20,000 bases of DNA from Chara braunii (lineage: Eukaryota > Streptophyta > Charophyceae > Charales > Characeae). The notes beneath the pieces were generated by a model. That model was not told the origin of the DNA and made no database searches. It saw only the letters and a list, made by a program, of their open reading frames with translations. The stretch covers positions 102,166 through 122,165 of the forward strand of contig BFEA01000300.1 in assembly GCA_003427395.1 (NCBI GenBank), given 5' to 3'. Positions 1 to 8,074 of the stretch are shown one piece after another. Position 1 is the first letter of the stretch; every line of letters starts with the position of its first letter. Made by a program: the position numbers and the translations under genes.

Positions 1-221
1 CGTTTGTGTGGAGAGGTGGTGATGTGACACGTGACCGGCCAGGTGGCAGGATGCCGTGCTAGCGTTCGGAGAAAAGAGTGAGGGAAACAACGAGAAGTAG
101 AGGAGAGGGTAGTGGTAGTAGCAGCCATCATGGTCGTCGTCGTCATTACTGTCGTCATCAAAAAAAAAAAAAAAAGGTCATGGTCGTCGTGGTAGGAGAA
201 GTTTCAGTAGTAGTTGTTGTA

Positions 222-400
222 GACTTAGGGCGAGATGCCACTGGCAAAAACGATTGGAATAAGTGTCTGAATCTGGACGGGTATGTGGAGAGGTGCAAAA
301 ACTTGTAATTGATCTGCTATTCCGCATCTCTTCCTGGAACACGTCCGGATTCAGACACTTATTCCAATCCTCTTCGCCAGTGGGATCTGGCCCTTAGTAG
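222..400. repeat. Long imperfect inverted repeat (hairpin)
   Basis: The arms at about 222-300 and 325-400 are reverse complements with scattered mismatches, around a loop of roughly 25 bases. The centre of the stem is a perfect 22-bp match, 252-273 against 348-369 (GATTGGAATAAGTG... and its complement). Pairing continues outward through GGGC-AGAT-CCACTGGC and inward through GGACG-GT...AGAG-TGC. The shape fits either a small foldback transposon (MITE) or a precursor-like RNA hairpin. No target duplication or promoter was identified. Confidence 0.75.
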
Positions 401-565
401 CGAAGGAGGATGAAGACGAGGAGGAGATAGGAGAGGGGGGTAAAGAGGAAAGATGTGAGTAGCGCTATGTTGAGCATTAGTAGCGGTATTAGTCTCCAGA
501 AGAAGGAGAAAAGAAGAAGAAAGAGGAGCGAGGGACGGGACGATGGAGAGGGAGAGGTATAAGGG

Positions 566-628
566 AGGTGGAGATGTGAGAGGTGGAGATGTGAGAGGTG
601 GAGGGGTGATAGGTGGAGGGGTGAAAGG
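566..628 (+). repeat. 15-bp minisatellite, four copies
   Basis: Four consecutive 15-base units occupy 566-625: AGGTGGAGATGTGAG twice, then AGGTGGAGGGGTGAT and AGGTGGAGGGGTGAA, followed by a partial AGG. The period is a multiple of three, so the reading frame stays open and reads as a Gly-Gly-Asp-Val-Arg type repeat. I see no sign that it is translated. Confidence 0.85.
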
Positions 629-717
629 GACTAAAAGGGAAGTTACGTGCGATGGCAGCGTAGAGCCTGGAACCATCGGGAGGAGAAGAAAGGGCTCGCC
701 ACATGGAAACGAAAAAA

Positions 718-785
718 GAATGAATGCATCTTCCTTGGAAATTGGTAAGGTGAATGAATGCATCTTCCGCAGAAATTGATCAGGT
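718..785 (+). repeat. 34-bp direct tandem repeat, two copies
   Basis: GAATGAATGCATCTTCC starts at 718 and again at 752. Each is followed by a similar continuation (TTGGAAATTGGTAAGGT and GCAGAAATTGATCAGGT). The period is 34 bases. It is a simple local duplication with no associated gene. Confidence 0.85.
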
Positions 786-992
786 GCATCCGTTGTTATT
801 CATAATAAAGGATGCATCTTTGCCATCCTCTACGCGTTAGATTCATGCGTACTTTTTTTGCTTTCGGCTGTTGGTGTGGCGAGGCTCGAGGACACAGGAG
901 GAGAAGGAGACGAGGGAGCAGAATAACGAGGAGGGGACGGGAAGGGAGGAATGCGCGAGGGAGGGTGGGTGTTGATGCGAGTCGCATGTTTC

Positions 993-1029
993 ATGTACAG
1001 ACACGTGGAAGTGATGTACAGACACGTGG
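993..1029 (+). repeat. Two tandem G-box-bearing repeats, 21-bp period
   Basis: ATGTACAGACACGTGG occurs at 993-1008 and again at 1014-1029. Each copy carries the palindromic G-box core CACGTG in an ACACGTGG context, the sequence bound by plant bZIP/bHLH factors. The 21-bp spacing puts the two cores on the same face of the helix. A further CACGTG lies near position 29. Regulatory function is only a possibility, since no gene follows. Confidence 0.6.
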
Positions 1030-1198
1030 CAGTGTGGTCGATGATGGCAAAGGAGGAACGAGGAGAGGGGGACGTTGATGGTATTATGTGCCTCGTCTTC
1101 TGTTTTTTTTTTTTTTTTTTTTTTTTTNTNTTCGTAAAAGGAGAATAGATGTGGATTGCAGTGGACAGAAAGGAGGTCGCGTGGGTGGTGTGGTGAGA

Positions 1199-1309
1199 GT
1201 TCAGCTTTGTTATCCTGGGGCTAGGTCCCACTTGCACGAAGTAAGAGATACTGGCCGTAGATAGCAAAGCTCAACGGCGGACATCTCCTAATTTTCGCAA
1301 GTGGGACCT
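1199..1309. repeat. Interleaved inverted repeats
   Basis: Two inverted repeats interleave in the order A-B-A'-B'. A is 1199-1214 (GTTCAGCTTTGTTATC), with A' at 1260-1275 complementary apart from two mismatches. B is 1223-1235 (AGGTCCCACTTGC), with a perfect complement B' at 1297-1309. If transcribed, this order could form a pseudoknot-like fold; it may equally be nested remnants of terminal inverted repeats. Confidence 0.7.
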
Positions 1310-1406
1310 TGACCCTGAACAAGGGACGCTGGACTCTGGATTATAACGCAGGTGCAGCTCCCCACCGAAGGAAAGGACGGAGCCATCCAAGAGCGGGAAC
1401 AGTAGA

Positions 1407-1450
1407 GGGGGTGTCTGCTCATATCAGCGGGGGTGTCTGCTCATATTAGC
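1407..1450 (+). repeat. 22-bp tandem duplication
   Basis: GGGGGTGTCTGCTCATAT followed by CAGC occupies 1407-1428 and is repeated at 1429-1450 with a single C-to-T change. This is a simple local duplication. Confidence 0.9.
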
Positions 1451-1565
1451 ACGCCCTCTACGTCGACGATGATTGCGACAAAAGAAAGGAAAAAAGACAC
1501 CCGAGGCGGATTGTAACGGGCAGAATGAGAGGACAGGATGAGGCGGAAGATAAAATTTTAATTCG

Positions 1566-1675
1566 TTTTTTTTTTTTTTCGCTCTTTTACATCTGACTGA
1601 TTGCATTTAGATTCAAACTGGGGTCTGTATTTCAAGACTGCATGTGTGTACCAACTGAGCAAGGCCTCTTGGTGG
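1566..1675 (-). mobile_element. tRNA-derived SINE-like element
   Basis: Read on the minus strand, this begins near 1675 with a tRNA-like head. An A-box-like TTGCTCAGTTGGTAC (1648-1662) resembles the tRNA D arm TAGCTCAGTTGG, and a B-box-like AGTTTGAATCT (1609-1619) follows at tRNA-like spacing. A short unrelated body then runs into 14 consecutive A residues (plus-strand T at 1566-1579). Internal pol III boxes plus a 3' A tail are the hallmark of tRNA-derived SINEs. No clear target duplication was found, and the body is short, so it may be a truncated copy or a retro-tRNA relic. Confidence 0.6.
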
Positions 1676-1707
1676 GAAGATTAGTCTTGTCCCTGTCTTT
1701 TGCATTT

Positions 1708-2247
1708 TGACTCGATTTTCTCATCGATAGTCGTGGACTTGGACTGAACTTGAGTGAATATGCTTGCGTTTAGCTGTCAGATGCATATAGGGAAGGTCCT
1801 GTGTGAGCCTCACCAGTACTTGGTCCAGCTATAGGCTGCGGAAAAAAATAGAGTAGAAACGTTTCTAGTTGGATGAATTGGGGGGCTCCTGTAGTGGCCC
1901 GTACATTTCCTAAAATCGTGGCCCGTTAACGGGCACCACTTTAGGAAGTACTGGTGGCTTAAACCGCCAGTACCTCTCCCAGCCAAAAAGAAATTGCCTG
2001 CCCGTTAACACGGAGGCCGGGGCTGGCCTGGCATCCCGCCCAGATTCATCCTGAATCCTTGGCGCACAGGCTCTGAGGCCAATATATGGGAAAGGTAATG
2101 TTTTTTTTTTTTAACTCCATTTTCTCATTTGAAGGTCCTAGACTTGGGACTGGGCTTGACTGAATCTGCCTGCGTGGTGCCAGATGCTTCCAGGGAAGGC
2201 CCAATGTGAGCCTCCTTTAAACCAACAGTACTTGGCCCAGCTATGGT
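1708..2247 (+). repeat. Diverged direct repeat, two copies 405 bp apart
   Basis: The stretches 1708-1834 and 2113-2247 are diverged copies of one sequence. Shared blocks in the same order include ATTTTCTCAT, GGACTT/AGACTT, TGAAT-TGC-TGCGT, CAGATGC, AGGGAAGG, TGTGAGCCTC, CAGTACTTGG and CCAGCTAT. The second copy has gained TTTAAACCA just before CAGTACTTGG, at the edge of a small inverted-repeat element, so the family seems to carry that terminus. No coding capacity was seen. Confidence 0.65.
1948..1973. repeat. Imperfect 26-bp palindrome centred on TTAA
   Basis: Two copies of the recurring terminus GTACTGGTGG (second copy as its complement) meet head to head across a central CTTAAA. Two symmetric positions do not pair perfectly. 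The same motif recurs at 2406, 4054, 4266, 17682, 17894, 19713 and 19834, marking it as a dispersed repeat terminus rather than a local accident. Confidence 0.7.
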
Positions 2248-2422
2248 AGCCGAGCCTGGAAGTTCCCTGTGCTCTGTTTCCCGCCGAAGCGCCAATTCCA
2301 TTTTTGTTTTTGGAAAGGCTGGGGCGCCAGCCTTCTAGGTCCGGTTGCCCAAAGCGCGAACTTGGCGTAGCGTTAACGCGAAGGCCCGTGGCCGATATAT
2401 GGGCCAAGTACTGGTGGTTTAA
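2216..2422. mobile_element. MITE-like element with TTAA-linked inverted termini
   Basis: The left end at 2216-2238 starts TTTAAACCAACAGTACTTGG. The right end at 2401-2422 is its reverse complement with one mismatch (GGGCCAAGTACTGGTGG then TTTAA). The interior is about 160 bp, without coding capacity. A TTAA at each outer edge is the arrangement expected of an element that duplicates TTAA on insertion, as piggyBac-type transposons do; that class assignment is inference. The left end overlaps a second diverged repeat. Confidence 0.55.
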
Positions 2423-3360
2423 GTGCAAAAAATGGTACCTTTGTGCCTGACGTGTGTTTGAGGGGCACACCCTTCCTTAGAACGTAAGTATGGCAGAGGC
2501 TAGCTCCGTTTACGAATGTGCCTAGAAAGTATTAGTGCTTTGGAAAGTACAGCTACCTACTCCCCTGCTTTTCCGCTCACCCTGCACATACAGAATGTGC
2601 AGGGCAGTAAAGGGGGCATTTACTGACTACCGTCTTAACCCGAATAGAACGCCCTGTAATTATCGCCGTATCTGGGCAGAAAGTTGTGCCAAGTACAGCT
2701 ATAATGACGGGGCGTTATATCGGGTGAAGACGGTAGCAGAAACAGCATGATACGGTATTAAAAACACCAGGGCCTAGGTCCAACTTTCGCAAATACTGTG
2801 TTTTCGGCAGTTGGTCCTCGCGATCGATGGGCCAGAATGAACAATCCTGACAAATAGAATGGTGCCCCTGATTGATAGATTGAACAGGTCTAGCATTTTC
2901 ATGGTTGACAAGAAGTAGAGCAGCAGCTTGGGAGTGAAAACCAACTGCTGCTTGTAGGCCACGATGCGACGAACAGGAGGGTAGATTAGAAGTATGTTTC
3001 AACGTGGCCGCAGTATGTCCATGAGATTTCCAGATAGGACGGCAGTGATACCCACACAGTCTCAAAAGCCGGTAGTCCATTCTCTTCCTAGTGAGAGCTG
3101 GCACTGGGTAGAGAGAGGGTAATCACTGTACCAGTCTAGTCTGAAGTCCCTGGACAAGGCCTGCTGGAGTGCACCTGTGGTGCATGGCTGACCAGGTGTG
3201 TTGTCTTCATCTGCACAGTGCTGACGTGTGGATACATCTCTGACAGTTTGCTTTTTCCTTGGGATAATTGTCGCTGTATCGCATTTATTTTTTCTCAGAA
3301 ACATCAGCATGGGACCCACCATTGGAGATGATCTGATCTTCCTTCAAAACAGTTGGCTCC
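2423..3360. other. No recognisable feature
   Basis: Open frames here (for example 2715-3104 on the minus strand and 2535-2750 on the plus strand) are short and show no recognisable domain or sustained protein-like composition. I see no RNA gene or transposon terminus. This is probably old repeat-derived or unconstrained DNA. Confidence 0.5.
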
Positions 3361-3365
3361 AATCT

Positions 3366-3511
3366 ATTGGTGGGCAGCTGCACGTGCCAGAAACTGGGTC
3401 CAGCGTCCCACTGCAAAATATGATCCTGCTGTGAGAAGTTCATTGAACCTTATCATTTAGAGGAAGGAGAGGTCGTAACAAGGTTTCCGTAGGTGATCCT
3501 GCGGAAGGATC

Positions 3512-3542
<31 letters not shown>

Positions 3543-3700
3543 TCCGTGCTGTTAATTAAGGAGAAGATTGATGATCTCCTACGTGCTTGAGCAATTGGTG
3601 GGGAGCTGCACGTGCCAGACACTGGGTCCAGCGTTCCACTGCAAAAATATGAACCTTGCCGTAATTAAGGACAGGATTGACGATCTCCTACATGCTTGGG
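3366..3700 (+). repeat. About 107-bp tandem duplication, first copy split by an insertion
   Basis: Unit 1 is 3366-3432 plus 3553-3593; unit 2 is 3594-3700. Shared blocks include GCTGCACGTGCCAGA, ACTGGGTCCAGCGT, CCACTGCAAAA, TTAATTAAGG/GTAATTAAGG, GATCTCCTAC and TGCTTG. Unit 2 is continuous, whereas unit 1 is split between 3432 and 3553 by the rRNA retrocopy. Unit 2 therefore shows what the empty site looked like. Confidence 0.75.
3432..3542 (+). mobile_element. Retrocopied 3' end of 18S rRNA with poly(A) tail
   Basis: Bases 3433-3515 match the last roughly 83 nt of nuclear 18S rRNA: TTATCATTTAGAGGAAGGAG, then GTCGTAACAAGGTTTCCGTA, then CTGCGGAAGGATCATTA. The match stops at the mature 3' end of 18S and, after one T, continues as 26 A residues (3517-3542). 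The flanks carry a near-perfect target duplication, ATCCTGCTGT (3423-3432) and ATCCGTGCTGT (3542-3552). This is a 5'-truncated, LINE-style retrocopy of a processed and polyadenylated 18S molecule. It is not a functional rRNA gene; small changes from consensus (GTGATCCTG for GTGAACCTG, GAGGTCG for GAAGTCG) suggest it has drifted. Confidence 0.9.
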
Positions 3701-3858
3701 CAAAATGTTCCCCCCTGCCGGGGCATTGTCTTCCGTGACAAGATTTTACCGCAGCCACAAAGCTCTACATGGGTGTCCGGAAATCGCTTCGACATTAGGG
3801 AAGCAGTTTGCTTGGCGAGCATTTGGGAAGGGCGAAAGATACAGTAGCGAGGAAGGAA

Positions 3859-4404
3859 GGGATCCAGCGAGTGTGGACTCTTTCTCTTGTAGGTTGATTC
3901 TACAGTAGGCGAACTACTGTCCCCTACCACAGTAGCCTAACCTGCTTCGACTGACATGGCTGCTGCCGGCGCCAGCCAAAATGAGGTGCACGCCGGTTCT
4001 TTCTTTTTCGGTGCGCAGGGCATTTTCAGTGTCGGCTTCAATAGCTGGGCGTCGTACTGGTGGTTTAAACGGCGGGTAGTAGGGTACCTTTTTTGTGGCC
4101 AACATTTTACCTACCCTGAAAACGCCCTGCGTGCCAAAGAAAAACGAATCGGCGCACGCCTTCTTTAGGCTGGCACCACCAGCCAGAATTTGCTTCGGTA
4201 GCCCAAGCCCCGAAATTTGCAGCACGTTAACGGCCGAGTCGGAGAAAAATGGTTGGTTGGGCGAGGTACTGGTGGCTTAAGTGGTTTAATTATTTACATC
4301 TTGAAGCTGCTTATTGGATGATCAAAGACTGGGGCCAAAAACCCTTAGCAACGAATGCAGAGTAATGTGATTGCTCCAGCCAACTTCTGTCCTTTGATTC
4401 GAAA
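3859..4404 (+). repeat. 546-bp tandem unit, left copy
   Basis: The unit starts GGGATCCAGCGAGTGTGGAC at 3859 and the same 20 bases recur at 4405, where a second unit begins. After 20 bases, that second unit is split by the LTR retrotransposon and resumes at 17503. The copies differ at roughly 3% of positions. The unit includes a TTAA-type terminus (GTACTGGTGGTTTAAAC at 4054; a variant at 4266) and inverted CAGTAG/CTACTG motifs near 3905-3945. Open frames on both strands lack recognisable domains. Confidence 0.85.
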
Positions 4405-4420
4405 GGGATCCAGCGAGTGT

Positions 4421-4424
4421 GGAC
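4421..4424 (+). other. Left target-site duplication GGAC
   Basis: GGAC directly precedes the 5' LTR terminus TGTGACG. The same GGAC follows the 3' LTR end at 17503-17506. Removing the element and one GGAC rebuilds GTGTGGACTCTTTCTC, exactly the sequence seen intact in the left tandem unit at 3871. That independently confirms the insertion point. Confidence 0.85.
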
Positions 4425-5205
4425 TGTGACGAACTAGCTTCTGTAACGCGCGACTTTCGGTGCGAAGTTCTAAGCGGGGTCCCACGTCGATTGGACGGTT
4501 TGATGGAAAATTGCATGTGTGTCCTTGCCTTTTTGTTGTTTCTTCGTTCTCGCACGAGCCCCTGATGGCAGTTGGGGACAATTCGGGAATACCAGGGGAA
4601 ACGGGGGCTAAACTTGGTCGGATGCGGAGTGCGTGCCGAGTGCGCGATTAATAAACACTGACGTCTCTTCTTTTCTTTCGTTTCCCTTCATTTCTTTCGT
4701 TTTGTCGGACTCGTGGGCGCGCAGACATCGCGCAGGAATTTCGGTGTCTCTTTTTGAATTTCTTTCTTGAATTTTCTTTTCGAATCTTGGTCGAAGCCAT
4801 ACGGTCTTCGGAATTTTGGTTTTCTTTTCGGACCATTTCGGCAGACTAGCTAGGAATTTAGGAATTTTGGAATTTCTGAGGTGCTGCCCTGCATGTTTGC
4901 GCGCTCTTTCTTGCTGCTGCGCCGAAACCTTGATTGATTGGTGCCTCAATCCTTTTTTTGCAACTGTAATTTTTTGCGCATACTTTTGTAATTGTATCTT
5001 TCTGTTTCTTGCTTCTTCTTCTTCCCGCCTCGTTTCTTCCTCCCCCCCCCCTGCCTACATTGGGTAGTCGCGTTTGTATGTTCGGATCGATGCGTGGAGT
5101 GGGTACGTCCCCCACGCCGCGGCCCGACCATGCAAACGCAGGCACTCCCTTTCCCCCATCTATCTACGTCCTTGTAATTCCGTGTTCTTCGCGCATGCAT
5201 GCACG

Positions 5206-5213
5206 CTATAAAT
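5206..5213 (+). promoter_or_regulatory. LTR TATA box
   Basis: CTATAAAT lies in the context GCACGCTATAAATTTCGGCT and matches the plant TATA consensus TATAAAT. It follows paired GCATGC motifs. Transcription would be expected to start about 30 bases downstream, near 5240, giving a transcribed LTR portion of about 1.6 kb before the primer site. The same box is conserved at 15862 in the 3' LTR. Confidence 0.6.
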
Positions 5214-5464
5214 TTCGGCTGCGCGATTAACTTGCTCTCTTAACAGTTGCTGGAAGCTCGGGGTGGCGCGATCGAGAGGGTCGGCACACGAGCGAAGTAA
5301 GAGGTGAGTGAAGTGGGAGTCGAGCGACCCGACGAGCTGGTGCCGAATGCGCGTGGTTGACGCGGGCCACGACGGACTGTGGGCGCGGAGTGAACCTAAC
5401 GGGTGCAGGAGGACTAAGCGGGGTGACGACTTTGTGTGTTGGTGCGCGACGACGGACTGTCGGC

Positions 5465-5509
<45 letters not shown>

Positions 5510-5831
5510 TTCGAGATTGAGGATGGACATGGATTTGCGCTTTTCTTTTCGTTCCCTTTTTTATCTGTGTATATAATTTTGGTGTCAATCACAGGCAATT
5601 CGCCCTTGTCCTTGCGGCCATATGCTCGTCTTGTTGTTCGATCTGGTTTTGTTCTTCTTTTCATCGATGATTTCTCCTTTTTCTTTCCTTCCTCGGAATC
5701 CTATTTTGCAAATAATGTATGGATGGTTCGCGCCCCCCTGCCTTTCGTTTTTCATCGTTTCCTTCGAACCCTCGTACATGATGAGTGAAAATGGGGATTG
5801 CATGCTGGCGTGATCAATAGAGTATGTTGGA

Positions 5832-6671
5832 TTGTTGTATCTTACGGATAGTCTGGAGCGCACCGTCCGACGTGCCATAGGGACACATGCAAGTCTGATC
5901 CGGACGGAGCGCGGCTTATACGTGCCCCTACCACTCAGACTCGCCAATCACGTCTTAACTAATGCGCGTAGCCAGCCCTTCATTGAAGGAGTCGATTTCA
6001 ATTGGGATCGGGTTACCCATCGCGCGTAAGTGTGACTCGTTCGCATCCTTCTTACGCACTTACGAGCGGTGATCTCCCCGATTAACTTATCCCCCCCCCA
6101 AGACGTGAGTGATGAAAGAATGACGAGCTCGCGGAGTTCCGACGTATCTTGGAATTTCGAGGATTACGAGTCGTATTTCGGGCACCGAGAAATTTGGGAA
6201 GAAGAACAATTCCGGTTACGGGAAAATTTAAGGAACCCGGTATTCGCCTGCCTCACAGAAAACGATAGATTCTGCGCTAGGGAATTCCATCTCGCCGTAC
6301 GAAGCGACCCGCGGGGACCCGACTACCCAAACACGTACAACACGCAGTATTTCATAACTCCCGGCTTCGTCCTTGTCGCCACTAGTTTCCCGCCATACCA
6401 CCTCCTCCTCCCCTATCATCAGCTTACAGTAGTACCGTGGAATTCCATAGCACCTTATTGGCCCTCCACCCCGTGCNGAAGCNNCAGGCGGCGTNCGCAT
6501 ACNNNAANCCCCGAAGCCTNGGCACCCAGGCTTAGTTCCCACNAACCCATGCCACGTGGCGGGCTCCGCAGGTGTGAGCCCCAAGGACCGCCCCGANAGG
6601 CTCCCNAGAANCGGCGATCGCGTCANGATCGGANGGCNCCGCACAACCAACGTGCAAGNCCGCGCCTNTAA
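5832..6671 (+). pseudogene. Protein-like reading frame inside the 5' LTR
   Basis: One frame gives a protein-like stretch from 5832 to 6026 (ending ...GVDFNWDRVTHRA), then TAA at 6027 and TGA at 6033. It stays open in the same frame afterwards, with a methionine at 6069, and runs to 6671, where N bases spoil it. The second part is rich in charged and aromatic residues (DVSWNFEDYESYFGHREIWE) with no simple repeats. A hairpin CGTAAGTG...CACTTACG spans the two stops, and its left arm looks like a splice donor, but splicing to the CCCCCAAG site at 6102 would not keep the frame. I recognise no family. It could be a captured gene fragment or an LTR-encoded ORF; both LTRs carry it identically. Confidence 0.35.
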
Positions 6672-6836
6672 ATTTTCCCATTGCTCTATTGCATCTATGC
6701 CCCTGAACCTTGCCACCGGAGATCTCAGTTCCGACCTGGGACTCCACCCCCACTTTCCAAAAATCCTTGGCACACCCCTTTTGCACTTCCAGGCCCACAC
6801 CCAACTCCGATCAGGAAGTCGCGCCGGGCGTGAGGT

Positions 6837-6849
6837 TGGTATCGGAGCC
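6837..6849 (+). promoter_or_regulatory. Primer-binding site (initiator-Met tRNA type)
   Basis: TGGTATCGGAGCC follows the LTR. Plant retrotransposons primed by initiator tRNA-Met carry TGGTATCAGAGC, so this differs by one base. It sits directly on the shared LTR sequence, without the GGGCGTCACA that ends the 3' LTR. A leader of about 150 bases with no long ORF follows before gag. Confidence 0.75.
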
Positions 6850-7003
6850 CGACACGTGGCTAAGCGACAAGGGTCTGTAGACTCAATACTGGCTAAGGCG
6901 AGGCGATCTGGCTCCACGTCGGCGCCCTCCAACTGGTAATAAACGTCGACGTTGTCCTGTACCTACACAAAGCCGAACCTCCGCTACAAGGCGAGCAGGA
7001 GCC

Positions 7004-8074
7004 ATGGCTGCGGCCGCTGCTCTAGCAGCGGCTGCGGCGGCCATCCCCAATCAACCACCTAACCCGCCTGCGCAAACCCCGACGGCTCCACCAGATCTTT
7101 ATTTATTTGACCCAGCACATCATCTCGCTGGAGCATGGTTGGCCACGCTTCGAGATCAACGGTATACCAACGATGAAGCTCAGATTAACATCCCCGCGCG
7201 GATGGGGGGAGACGCCCATCATTGGTATAGCACTTATGTATGGGTGGATCTTCCCACATTCGAGCGGGATGTCATGAACCACTTCGATTATGTTCACCCC
7301 GAACAGGCACTCTATATGATCAAGGATCGAGTCCAGAAACCACTCGAATCCATTATCGAGTATCGGAACAGATTTCATCGAATGTTTGTAAAGACTGAGC
7401 GAGGCGAGCAGGTCGGCCGGGACCTGTTCATTGATGGACTACGTAACAGAACGATTCGGGGGAAGCTACGTGAAAACTTCTCTCCCATTAATCATACGCT
7501 GCAACAAATTATGGACGCTGTCGAAGAGATAGAGCGGAAATTCGCAGCTAGCTTCTTAGAAAATGAGGATTATGGTAGAGAAAGAGACTCGTCCGAACTT
7601 GTGAAAGCAAGGGCGGAACTGGCCGCACTACAAAACAAATTCGAAAACATGGGATTCGTAGCCGGACCCGTTACATATGTAAAGCAGGTAACACCGAGGA
7701 CCGCACCCAACGGAGCGATTGTAGACAGGCAGATCCCGGTAATGGCGTCCCCAACCGTAACTCGGCCACCTCCACCGCCACCCACCATCGAGTCACCCGC
7801 AAAAACGAACGAGTCTATTGCTATCTTGGAGCTAACTAAAACATTGGTTAATCTAATCCAAGAAAGCAAGAAGGAACAGCGAGAGCACAACGCCCGGTTA
7901 GAAGCTATGATGCGGAATATGCGACCCATTGCGGTGCGAGCACCAATGCAGGGAGGCATGACTGCTGCACAAGTGGCAGCGGGGCCAGCCGGAACAGCGA
8001 CAAATGTTTGTTTTACATGTCATCAACCGGGACACTTGGTCCGAGATTGCCCCCATCGTGCCAGGCAGCCCTGA
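7004..8074 (+). CDS. Gag polyprotein with CCHC zinc knuckle
   Basis: This 356-residue protein would form the cytoplasmic virus-like particle that packages the element's RNA. The ATG at 7004 sits in a strong context (GGAGCCATGGCT) and is the first long-frame start after the leader. An Ala-rich N-terminus (1-13) and a Pro-rich stretch (14-30) lead into a retrotransposon-gag domain at roughly 55-165, with YSTYVWVDLPTFERDVMNHF and later IEYRNRF and DLFIDGLRN. A Pro-rich linker and a charged helical segment (about 270-310) follow. The C-terminus holds a zinc knuckle, C336-x2-C339-x4-H344-x4-C349, which binds RNA. It stops at TGA 8072, but the same frame continues open to 8500, so the stop may be leaky or a CGA-to-TGA mutation. 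Confidence 0.92.
   Translation: MAAAAALAAAAAAIPNQPPNPPAQTPTAPPDLYLFDPAHHLAGAWLATLRDQRYTNDEAQINIPARMGGDAHHWYSTYVWVDLPTFERDVMNHFDYVHPEQALYMIKDRVQKPLESIIEYRNRFHRMFVKTERGEQVGRDLFIDGLRNRTIRGKLRENFSPINHTLQQIMDAVEEIERKFAASFLENEDYGRERDSSELVKARAELAALQNKFENMGFVAGPVTYVKQVTPRTAPNGAIVDRQIPVMASPTVTRPPPPPPTIESPAKTNESIAILELTKTLVNLIQESKKEQREHNARLEAMMRNMRPIAVRAPMQGGMTAAQVAAGPAGTATNVCFTCHQPGHLVRDCPHRARQP

Larger units (their letters stand above)
1..1150. other. Purine-rich low-complexity intergenic DNA
   Basis: No convincing gene is visible. The plus strand is dominated by GGA/GAA/GGT-rich sequence that leaves long open frames in several phases on both strands; their predicted products are low-complexity (Ser/Pro/Leu-rich or Gly/Arg-rich) and look like composition artefacts. 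It holds a 16-base A tract (160-175), a hairpin, three short tandem repeats and a long T tract with N bases (1103-1132), listed separately where they are distinct. Confidence 0.6.
4425..6839 (+). repeat. 5' LTR
   Basis: It shares its full length with the 3' LTR, beginning TGTGACGAACTAG. It contains pyrimidine-rich blocks, a TATA box at 5206, a (GA)16 microsatellite near 5469-5500, and a protein-like stretch at 5832-6477 followed by an area with many single N bases (6477-6669). The 3' LTR continues GGGCGTCACA after GAGGTT, but this copy goes straight from GAGGTT into the primer site, so about 11 bp at the U5 edge are missing. An AATAAA at 4650 lies upstream of the TATA box. Confidence 0.9.

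Noticed and set aside
359-763. Minus-strand Pro/Ser/Leu-rich open frame
   Set aside because: It is the complement of a purine-rich low-complexity tract and a 15-bp minisatellite, which avoids stops by composition.
3432-3515. Functional rRNA gene
   Set aside because: Only the last about 83 nt of 18S are present, followed by poly(A) and a target duplication, with no ITS.
5357-5788. Open frame with Arg-Glu repeats in the LTR (also at 16013-16444)
   Set aside because: The repeats are the translation of the (GA)16 microsatellite and the rest has no protein-like pattern.
6026-6102. Spliced intron joining the two parts of the LTR frame
   Set aside because: The donor (GTAAGT) and a CCCCCAAG acceptor look plausible, but the 77-base intron breaks the frame and runs into a stop at once.
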